From Fimbriimonadaceae bacterium (GTDB lineage Bacteria; Armatimonadota; Fimbriimonadia; Fimbriimonadales; Fimbriimonadaceae): 7,179 bases of DNA. The stretch lies in NCBI GenBank assembly GCA_022842565.1, contig JALHPH010000080.1, positions 1-7,179 on the forward strand, read 5' to 3'. A program made the position numbers and the translations under genes. Shown one piece after another: positions 1 to 5,480 of the stretch; the stretch's first letter is position 1, and each line of letters begins with the position of its first letter. The notes beneath the pieces were generated by a model. It did not search any database, had not been told where the DNA came from, and worked only from the letters and a program-made list of their open reading frames with translations.

Positions 1-167
1 GAGCGGACGCCCTCATGCACGCCGAGGCCCGCGAGCACGCCGCGAACGAAGGTGGTTTTGCCAGCGCCAAGATCGCCGCTGAGAAGGACAATGTCGCCCG
101 CTCTCCAGCCGCGAGCCAGCTCGGCGGCGAATTCCAACATGTCCTTCTCGTTCAGCTCGCGCGTCAT
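1..167 (-). CDS. tsaE: TsaE, tRNA threonylcarbamoyladenosine biosynthesis ATPase (3' part outside window)
   Basis: TsaE is the small P-loop ATPase that works with TsaB and TsaD in the cytoplasm to make the t6A modification at position 37 of ANN-decoding tRNAs. Only the first 55 residues are visible; the family is usually about 150 residues, so the gene runs off the left edge. Residues 31-38 (GDLGAGKT) are the Walker A motif, followed by TFVRGVLAGLG, the usual TsaE continuation. The helix before it (LEFAAELARGWRAGD) also fits the family. The ATG at 167 overlaps the stop of the upstream slipin gene as ATGA, so translation is probably coupled and this is the third gene of a leftward operon. The Walker B region and C-terminus cannot be checked here. 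Confidence 0.93.
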   Translation of the reverse strand, partial: MTRELNEKDMLEFAAELARGWRAGDIVLLSGDLGAGKTTFVRGVLAGLGVHEGVR

Positions 168-1087
168 TCCTTGGTTTTGGGATGATCAGACATCGCTTTC
201 ACGGCCTGCAGGGCCTGCATCACCTCGACCGGGATCGTCAGCACGATGGTGTTACTCTGCGAGGCCCCCAGGCCCTCCAGGGCTTGCAGCGTCCGCAATT
301 GGAGCGCGCCGGGGCTAGCTGCCATGGTGCTGGCGGCTTCGGCAAGGTTGGAAGCGGCATCGCGGTCGCCTTCGGCCTTCGTGATGGTCGCGCGTTTTTC
401 GCGCTCGGCGCTGGCTTGGCGGGCCATCACCCGCTTCAGGTCCTCGGGAAGCTCGATATCCTGGATGCGAATGGCGGCGACCTCCAGTCCCCAGCCGACG
501 ATCTCCGTTTCAACGAGTTGCTCGATCTTTTGGCCGACCAGCTCACGGTCGGCCAGGACCTCGTCCAGCGTCATGCTGCCCACGATGTCGCGCAAGGCGG
601 TTTGGGCATATTGCTGAATGCTGAAAGCATAGTCGCGAACCCGAATCACGGCCTCGGAAGGCTCGCTGACACGCAGGAAAATCACTCCGTCGAGCGAAAG
701 AGGGACGTTGTCTTTGGTGATGGCGGCGCGGCGCGGGATCTCAAGCGTGTTGATGCGGGTATCGACCACCCGTGCGGAATCCAGAAACGGCATCAAGAAC
801 ACCAATCCGGGACCCTTGACGGCGGTGAACTTACCGAGCCGGAAAACGACCATGCGCTCCCATTGCGCCGAGATCCGGACGCACGGCGCGAGCACCGCAC
901 CCAGGATAATGCCGACGACAATTCCGATAGCGACGGCGGCTTCGCCCAGTGCCATGACCGGCAGGATGCACGCGGCCAGAACCGCCAGAAACACGATGGG
1001 CGCCAAGTAGTTGGGCATTGAGCTGCGTTGGGGAAGCGGCTCAGGAGGATTCGGTCGTGCTTGGACCGGAAGATGTTGTTCAGACAT
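164..1087 (-). CDS. SPFH/Band 7 (slipin, stomatin-like) membrane protein
   Basis: Stomatin-like scaffold proteins oligomerise in the membrane and organise microdomains; their bacterial substrates are mostly unknown. The 307-residue product has a proline-rich N-terminus, two hydrophobic segments (about 28-47 and 50-69), then an SPFH domain starting near residue 70 (WERMVVFRLGKF, GPGLVFLMPFLD). It ends with the hallmark slipin helix RQASAEREKRATI followed by KAEGDRDAA and an alanine-rich tail, likely coiled coil. I chose ATG 1087 because GGAG lies 9 bases upstream; a TTG at 1105 would add six residues but lacks comparable support. Slipins are often paired with an NfeD-family partner, and none is adjacent here. 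The gene sits 21 bases after a secreted-protein gene and overlaps tsaE by 4 bases, suggesting one operon. Family assignment is secure; the specific role is not known. Confidence 0.93.
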   Translation of the reverse strand: MSEQHLPVQARPNPPEPLPQRSSMPNYLAPIVFLAVLAACILPVMALGEAAVAIGIVVGIILGAVLAPCVRISAQWERMVVFRLGKFTAVKGPGLVFLMPFLDSARVVDTRINTLEIPRRAAITKDNVPLSLDGVIFLRVSEPSEAVIRVRDYAFSIQQYAQTALRDIVGSMTLDEVLADRELVGQKIEQLVETEIVGWGLEVAAIRIQDIELPEDLKRVMARQASAEREKRATITKAEGDRDAASNLAEAASTMAASPGALQLRTLQALEGLGASQSNTIVLTIPVEVMQALQAVKAMSDHPKTKE

Positions 1088-1096
1088 GGATGATAG

Positions 1097-1100
1097 CTCC
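1097..1100 (-). promoter_or_regulatory. Shine-Dalgarno GGAG for the slipin gene
   Basis: GGAG on the minus strand lies 9 bases before ATG 1087, inside the 21-base gap after the upstream stop codon. It favours ATG 1087 over the in-frame TTG at 1105 as the slipin start. Confidence 0.6.
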
Positions 1101-1108
1101 GTCAAAGA

Positions 1109-2110
1109 TTACGATTGCGACTTGAACCCGGATTCAAGATCGCGGATGAGGCGGGCGAACGCGGTCTCTCTTTGCCGCCCAAATCCTGCATAGGCGCCCA
1201 TGATTTCGCCCTTGGGCGATAGGGCGAGCCCGTAAGGCGTTCCGAAGAAGTCGAACCCGAGCGCGCGAAGCTGCTGGAATTGGCTAGCCGTGAGCCGAAC
1301 CGTTTTCCAGGGTATTCCGGCTTTGGTGGCGGCGGCTTGCCACGGCTTGGATTGCAGCACTCTTGCGGTGAGGGGGCAATCGGGCTGGCTGAGCCAGAAG
1401 AGCGTGGTCTTGCCTTGGGTGGCCTCGTTCCAGTCCTTGCCGAGTCCGGCAGCGCGCGCAACCTCTGGGGGCAGGGTGTCGGTTGGCCCGGGCAGGAGGC
1501 TGAGCGAGGAGGGCAACTTTCGCAGGAAAGCAGGAGGCGGCGTGAGAGAAAAGGTCACCGTGGCCGAGAGCGCGCGCGGGGCCTCGAAGACGTACGCAAA
1601 CCGACTTTCGGGGGCGTCGATCATCTCGCGACTAAAGAGTATAGGCGCGCCCGAAGCAGCGACCTTCAGTCGGACGCGGCTCTTTCCGCCCCTCTCGTCA
1701 AACTCCCAAGTGCAGTCGTCGGCGGTGGATTGGGTTGGCTTGTTTTCGCGCATCCCTTTCACTTGGGTGCGTTCCAGGCAAGGTGGCATGGCCCAGGGCG
1801 GCATTACATCCAAACTGGGGCGGTTGGTGGGCACGCCACGCAGAAGTTCATAGACTTTCTGCGTCGAATCGAACTCCATTGTGCCAGCGGGGGTGGTGAT
1901 CCATGCTAATTCCAGGTTCATCACGCGCACGCGAAGCGCCTTCGATCCGGGTGCACCGAACTGCATGGTTCCCCTCACTCCTTGGAACCCCTGGGCCTGA
2001 ATCGAAAACGGGATTTCCTGATTCTGGGACTTGGCGAGCCAGGCCTCCAATCGATCGATGGCGGGGGTTGGCTGGGCAAGCAGCGCGCTTGCGAGCATCC
2101 AGTACGGCAT
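1109..2110 (-). CDS. Secreted protein, possible LolA-like N-terminal domain plus thioredoxin-like C-terminal domain
   Basis: I do not recognise this 333-residue protein as a named family. The N-terminus (MPYWMLASALLAQPTPA) looks like a short signal peptide without the usual positive charges, so export to the envelope is likely but not certain. Residues about 20-200 are rich in beta strands and resemble LolA-like or outer-membrane lipoprotein-sorting folds (GTMQFGAPGSKALRVRV, TMEFDSTQKVYELLRG); this is a weak call. Residues about 235-330 look thioredoxin-like: LFWLSQPDCPLTARV places one cysteine (C245) where the active site would be, and FGTPYGLALSPKGEIMG (TP at 291-292) matches the cis-proline strand and following hairpin. 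There is no CXXC, so disulfide exchange of the classical kind is doubtful. ATG 2110 is the only usual start before the upstream in-frame stop at 2180-2182; its ribosome site is weak. First gene of the leftward operon with slipin and tsaE. Confidence 0.8.
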   Translation of the reverse strand: MPYWMLASALLAQPTPAIDRLEAWLAKSQNQEIPFSIQAQGFQGVRGTMQFGAPGSKALRVRVMNLELAWITTPAGTMEFDSTQKVYELLRGVPTNRPSLDVMPPWAMPPCLERTQVKGMRENKPTQSTADDCTWEFDERGGKSRVRLKVAASGAPILFSREMIDAPESRFAYVFEAPRALSATVTFSLTPPPAFLRKLPSSLSLLPGPTDTLPPEVARAAGLGKDWNEATQGKTTLFWLSQPDCPLTARVLQSKPWQAAATKAGIPWKTVRLTASQFQQLRALGFDFFGTPYGLALSPKGEIMGAYAGFGRQRETAFARLIRDLESGFKSQS

Positions 2111-2121
2111 GTGCTTTCGAA

Positions 2122-2165
2122 GGCTACCGCATAAAAGCCCGCAATCCTTGCGGTGGCCGTTTTTT
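2122..2165 (+). terminator. Terminator-like hairpin upstream of cheW (possible attenuator)
   Basis: On the plus strand GGCTACCGCA (2122-2131) can pair fully with TGCGGTGGCC (2149-2158), 10 pairs including one G-U, followed by G and six T. An alternative inner stem, CCGCAA (2139-2144) with TTGCGG (2148-2153), shares bases with the outer one, so the two are mutually exclusive. The element lies between divergent starts, where no plus-strand gene ends. It could be a leader attenuator for cheW, the end of an antisense or small RNA, or chance. On the minus strand the inner stem is followed by CTTTTAT, so a leader role for the secreted-protein gene is also possible. Confidence 0.35.
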
Positions 2166-2204
2166 GGTGAATGAGGAACCTAGCTGAGTGGGGATCGAGT
2201 CATC

Positions 2205-2663
2205 ATGACGGAACAAAAGTACGTAGTTTTTTCACTGGGCGAGGAGCGGTATGCGCTCCCGATTGAGGCAGTCGAGCGGATTCTGAACGAGTTGCCGGTC
2301 ACGCCCATGCCGCGGGCGCCAAAGATTTTTCTTGGGGTTTTCGACCTTCGCGGGGTGACCATCCCAACGCTCGACATGCGGCGCAGACTCGAAATGGCGG
2401 AGCGCAAAGAAGTCGGCAACTTTGTGGTGGTCGATACGGGCAAAGGCAGGGCAGCACTGAGAGTCGACCGCGTGGACGGGATTCAGGTGGCCAACGAGGA
2501 ATGCGTCGAGCCGCTTTCTGCGACTCTTGTGAACACCGGCGACCCGTTTGCCTCCGCAATCCTTCGGCAAGGCGATGTGCTTTCGGTCATTCTCGACCCG
2601 GAACACATCGTGCCCGAGCAGCACAAAAAGCGCGTGGCGACCGCGAACAAGGAGGCCGCATGA
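2205..2663 (+). CDS. cheW: CheW-like chemotaxis coupling protein
   Basis: CheW is the cytoplasmic adaptor that links methyl-accepting chemoreceptors to the histidine kinase CheA. The 152-residue product is a single CheW domain: YVVFSLGEERYALPIEAVERI at the start, the signature FLGVFDLRGVTIPTLDMRRRL (about residues 42-62; NLRG is more usual than DLRG), then FVVVDTGKGRAALRVDRVDGI and the closing strand GDVLSVILDPEHIV. A short charged tail (KKRVATANKEAA) follows. Length is typical for a stand-alone CheW. ATG 2205 has GGGGA about 10 bases upstream. It is a lone gene: cheA, receptor and response-regulator genes are absent on both sides, and tmk faces it 3 bases after its stop. Its receptor system must therefore be encoded elsewhere. 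Confidence 0.95.
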   Translation: MTEQKYVVFSLGEERYALPIEAVERILNELPVTPMPRAPKIFLGVFDLRGVTIPTLDMRRRLEMAERKEVGNFVVVDTGKGRAALRVDRVDGIQVANEECVEPLSATLVNTGDPFASAILRQGDVLSVILDPEHIVPEQHKKRVATANKEAA

Positions 2664-2666
2664 GCG

Positions 2667-3278
2667 TTAAGACTCGGCACGGCGTTGTCGTAGATGCTCA
2701 AGTTGTTCCAGTGCCTGGTTCAGCAATTCCTCAGGGCTACGGGACGCGTCCAACGTTCTCCAACGCTCGGGTTCATGGTCGGCTTCTGCAAGAAATCCCG
2801 CTCGAACTGCTTGATAAAAAGACTCCGTCTGCGAACCCAGTCGATTGGCGTCGAGCTGCCGCTTAAGAGCGGTCTCGACGTCCATATCCAGTAGGAACGT
2901 AACATCGGGCTTGACGCCGAGGGTCGCGATCACGTTTAGGTCGCGCAATAGCTGGATATCGATTCCGCGCGCGTATCCTTGATAGACCACGGTGGAATCG
3001 GCGTGGCGATCGCACAGCACAACGACACCGGCATTGAGGGTCGGCTGGATCACCTGGCTCATATGCTCGGAGCGATCTGCGAGAAAGAGAAAGAGCTCGC
3101 TGATTGGGGTCATCTCGACCCCGTCTAGCAGAAGGCTGCGGATTCCTTGGCCCAGAGTGGTGCCGCCTGGCTCGCGGGTGAGCAGCGCAGGAATGCCACG
3201 TTTTTCGAGTTCCGAAGCTAAGCCGCTGGCCAGCGTAGATTTCCCCGAGCCGTCCAGCCCTTCGAAGGTCACAAACAC
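2667..3278 (-). CDS. tmk: Thymidylate kinase
   Basis: Tmk phosphorylates dTMP to dTDP with ATP, an essential cytoplasmic step in dTTP synthesis. The 203-residue product has the family's usual length and motifs in order: FEGLDGSGKST P-loop (about 5-15), the TREPGGT loop (about 35-41), the DR motif with nucleotide-binding continuation DRHADSTVVYQGYARGID (about 93-110), and a LID-like segment around NRLGSQTESFYQAVRAGFL. The start is GTG at 3278, giving the family-typical MFVTFEG; a second GTG two codons on would cut too close to the first strand. No clear ribosome binding site precedes it, but TAAGCT sits 6 bases upstream (see findings). It converges with cheW across 3 bases and diverges from glcD across 31 bases. 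Confidence 0.97.
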   Translation of the reverse strand: MFVTFEGLDGSGKSTLASGLASELEKRGIPALLTREPGGTTLGQGIRSLLLDGVEMTPISELFLFLADRSEHMSQVIQPTLNAGVVVLCDRHADSTVVYQGYARGIDIQLLRDLNVIATLGVKPDVTFLLDMDVETALKRQLDANRLGSQTESFYQAVRAGFLAEADHEPERWRTLDASRSPEELLNQALEQLEHLRQRRAES

Positions 3279-3284
3279 TCTGCT

Positions 3285-3290
3285 AGCTTA
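3285..3290 (-). promoter_or_regulatory. tmk: Candidate -10 box (TAAGCT) for tmk
   Basis: TAAGCT matches TAnnnT and lies 6 bases before the GTG start of tmk, the spacing expected for a leaderless transcript. No -35-like hexamer is visible at the usual distance, and the motif is short, so this is a weak call. Confidence 0.3.
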
Positions 3291-3296
3291 CTGGAA

Positions 3297-3302
3297 TACA
3301 CT
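3297..3302 (+). promoter_or_regulatory. glcD: Candidate -10 box (TACACT) for glcDEF
   Basis: TACACT matches TAnnnT and lies 7 bases before the chosen GTG start of glcD. With no good ribosome site upstream, it supports leaderless transcription from this point. No clear -35 box is seen. Confidence 0.3.
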
Positions 3303-3309
3303 TCCCGGT

Positions 3310-4740
3310 GTGGATCAGGCATCCCGATGGGCCGAGCAATTGGGGCGAATGCTTACCGGCGACGCGGTGCGTTGGGGAGCCGCGGTAGACCGCGCCTATG
3401 ATTGCGACGCCTACACCGTGGATCGCAGCGCGCCAGCGGCCGTTGTGTTGCCCTCCACCGAGCAAGAAGTCCAGGCGGTGGTTCGGTGGTGCGTGGCATC
3501 CCGGGTGCCGTTTACACCGCGCGGCGCTGGCACTGGCCTGAGTGGCGGCGCGATGCCGGCTTTGGGCGGGGTCGTAATCTCAACCAAACGGTTAAACCGC
3601 ATCCTCGAAGTGGATTTGCCGAACCAAAGGCTCCACGCCGAGGCCGGCGTGACCAACTCGGCTCTGAGCAAAGCCGTCGCGCACGCCGGGTTGCACTTCG
3701 CGCCCGATCCTTCATCGCAAACGGTGAGCACGCTGGGCGGCAACATTGCCGAAAACTCGGGCGGGCCGCATACGCTCAAATACGGCGTGACTGCGCCCCA
3801 TATCCTGACCGTACGAGTTGTTTCACCAAATGGTGAGATGCAGGAGTTTGGTCGGCGAGTGGTGGGAGGTCCCGGACCTGCGTGGGAAAGGCTGGTGGTT
3901 GGAAGCGAAGGGCTGCTTGGGGTGGTTGTTTCGGCGTGGGTGCACCTGACGCCGGTGCCGAAGGCGGTGCAGACGGTGTTAGTGGCGCTTCCGACGATTC
4001 GTGCGGCCAGTGACGCCGTCGCCAGTGTCATTGCTTCGGGCATCGTTCCGGCGGCGCTCGAGATGATGGACCGCAACATCCTGATGGCACTCAAAGTGGC
4101 CTTTGGTCTGGAATTTCCAGCAGACACCGCCGCGCTGCTTCTGTTGGAATGCGACGGCGAACCCAAGCAAGTGGAGGAGGACTTCGCCAGGATGCTCGCG
4201 ATTTTGAAGGGATTTGCGCCGCTGGAGCTGCGGGTCGCGAGCGATGAAGCCGAGCGCAAGAGCCTTTGGACGGCGAGGAAAAAGGGGATCGGGGCAATGG
4301 GGCGGCTTGCTCCAACCATCGTCACCCACGACGGCGTCATCCCGCCCAGCACGCTGCCCGACATGCTGGAGTTTGTGTATGCCGTTGCGGCGCGCGAGGG
4401 GATCGGGGTCGCCAATCTCTTTCACGCGGGCGACGGCAACCTGCATCCTTGTTTTTACTTCGACGACCGCGACCCCAAGCAGGTGGAATCGGTGGTGCGG
4501 GCGGGTGAGGAGATCATGCGCAAGTGCCTGGAACTAGGCGGCTCGCTCACGGGCGAGCATGGGATCGGGGTCGAGAAAGTGGGCCTGATGCACGCGATGT
4601 TCGGACCCGAAGACATGGCCCTGCAGCGCCGCGTGAAAGAGCTTTTCAATCCGGATACCCTTTGCAATCCGTGTAAGTTGATCCCGGACCAAAAGGGCTG
4701 CGTCGAACACATGGTGCGTTGGCGAGGGGTGGCGACGTGA
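3310..4740 (+). CDS. glcD: Glycolate dehydrogenase FAD-binding subunit GlcD
   Basis: GlcD is the catalytic FAD subunit that oxidises glycolate (and often D-lactate) to glyoxylate. From GTG 3310 the product is 476 residues, near the usual 460-500. It shows the FAD-binding (PCMH-type) domain with RGAGTGLSGG (71-80) and PDPSSQTVSTLGGNIAENSG (132-151), then KYGVTAPHILTVRVV, and the C-terminal FAD-oxidase domain with HAGDGNLH (372-379) and LTGEHGIG (413-420), whose histidines are conserved in the family. The open frame continues upstream across tmk, so the start is a judgement: GTG 3310 keeps the expected N-terminal helix, while ATG 3349 would remove it. Near the end CNPCK (452-456) has cysteine where NPGK is usual. 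D-lactate dehydrogenase is the main alternative, but glcE and glcF directly downstream favour glycolate. The start of glcE overlaps its stop as TGATG. Confidence 0.93.
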   Translation: MDQASRWAEQLGRMLTGDAVRWGAAVDRAYDCDAYTVDRSAPAAVVLPSTEQEVQAVVRWCVASRVPFTPRGAGTGLSGGAMPALGGVVISTKRLNRILEVDLPNQRLHAEAGVTNSALSKAVAHAGLHFAPDPSSQTVSTLGGNIAENSGGPHTLKYGVTAPHILTVRVVSPNGEMQEFGRRVVGGPGPAWERLVVGSEGLLGVVVSAWVHLTPVPKAVQTVLVALPTIRAASDAVASVIASGIVPAALEMMDRNILMALKVAFGLEFPADTAALLLLECDGEPKQVEEDFARMLAILKGFAPLELRVASDEAERKSLWTARKKGIGAMGRLAPTIVTHDGVIPPSTLPDMLEFVYAVAAREGIGVANLFHAGDGNLHPCFYFDDRDPKQVESVVRAGEEIMRKCLELGGSLTGEHGIGVEKVGLMHAMFGPEDMALQRRVKELFNPDTLCNPCKLIPDQKGCVEHMVRWRGVAT

Positions 4741-5480
4741 TGCTGGAAACCCTTGGGGCGAAGCTCAAACCTGGCGGGGCATGGCAAGCATTCGGCACGG
4801 TCGATGAGGCTTGCTGGGATTCCTCGCCGCCGCAGCCGGTCGTGTCGAAGGATGATTTCATCGTGACTGTCTCGGCTGGGATGCGTTTGGACGACCTTCA
4901 GGCGCACCTAGAGCCGTTTGGCTTGGCTCTGCCGTTCGTGCCTATCGTGCCCTCGCCCGGGCGGCGGTTGGGGGAGTGGATCGGGCAGAACGTGCCACAT
5001 CAGTTGGAGGGGACATTTCGATCGTGGCGGGATTGGGTGCTGGGCGGGACCATGCTGCTGTCCGATGGGAGCGTGGCGCGCTCGGGCGCGCGGGTGACCA
5101 AGAGCGTCGCGGGGTTTGATGCGCACCAGCTTCCGATTGGGACTCACGGCACCCTAGTGGTGCCGGTCGAGCTACATTTGCGGGTGGTGGCGGCGAGCCG
5201 TGTCGCCTGGCCGGCTCCGGTGCAGCACTCTGGCCCCTTTTGGATTCAGCGGGTCCTGCGGACCGATTTTGAGGCCGCTTGCCAGCAGTCGGGGCTACTT
5301 TGGAGCGATCCAGAGACGGCCACTTGCGCCTTATCGCAGCGACCCGGCTTTTGCCCAGAGCATAGTTGGTGGATGGATGAGCGCGGCGTGGGTCCGCTGA
5401 GCCCCCTGCAACGCGAGACCTGGTTGCGCGCCAAAGCCCAGTTTGACCCGGACGGCCGATTGGCGGGAGTCCCGGAATGA
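4740..5480 (+). CDS. glcE: GlcE-like glycolate dehydrogenase subunit, shortened and degenerate
   Basis: GlcE is the second FAD-family subunit of glycolate dehydrogenase, needed for activity in E. coli. This version is 246 residues against about 350 in E. coli. The recognisable core is residues about 42-150: VTVSAGMRLDDLQAHLE, WVLGGTMLLSDGS, then the family signature VTKSVAGFDAHQLPIGTHGTL (K121) and a closing LHLRV strand. The C-terminal AQFDPDGRL matches the usual GlcE ending. What is missing is a clear N-terminal glycine-rich FAD pyrophosphate loop, the GG-x-AxGxxGP stretch (here RRLGEWIGQNVPHQLE), and about 100 residues of the cap domain. FAD binding is therefore doubtful. ATG 4740 is chosen because it overlaps the glcD stop (TGATG) with GGTGG 7 bases upstream; GTG 4737 or TTG 4719 are possible. 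It overlaps glcF as ATGA. Confidence 0.85.
   Translation: MLETLGAKLKPGGAWQAFGTVDEACWDSSPPQPVVSKDDFIVTVSAGMRLDDLQAHLEPFGLALPFVPIVPSPGRRLGEWIGQNVPHQLEGTFRSWRDWVLGGTMLLSDGSVARSGARVTKSVAGFDAHQLPIGTHGTLVVPVELHLRVVAASRVAWPAPVQHSGPFWIQRVLRTDFEAACQQSGLLWSDPETATCALSQRPGFCPEHSWWMDERGVGPLSPLQRETWLRAKAQFDPDGRLAGVPE

Noticed and set aside
182..1021. 279-codon open frame on the plus strand opposite the slipin gene
   Set aside because: It is the complement of a clear SPFH gene; the translation is histidine/glutamine/arginine rich with no recognisable domain, as expected for a GC-rich shadow frame.
2132..2163. Possible sigma-28 (flagellar) promoter before cheW, TAAA followed by GCCG
   Set aside because: The spacing is 20 bases instead of about 15, and the GCCGTTTT half does not match GCCGATAA.
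2992..3309. Upstream in-frame extension of glcD across tmk
   Set aside because: This part is the complement of conserved tmk sequence, including its P-loop, and would add about 106 residues absent from GlcD proteins.
3411..4415. 334-codon open frame on the minus strand opposite glcD
   Set aside because: Serine/threonine/arginine-rich low-complexity translation with no family motif, fully antisense to conserved GlcD domains.
4542..4559. GCTCGC / GCGAGC inverted repeat inside glcD
   Set aside because: A 6-bp GC-rich stem in the middle of a conserved coding motif (LTGEHG) is expected by chance at this base composition.
5076..5093. GCGCGC palindromic run inside glcE
   Set aside because: Low-complexity GC repeat in coding sequence; no downstream T-tract and no position relative to a gene end.
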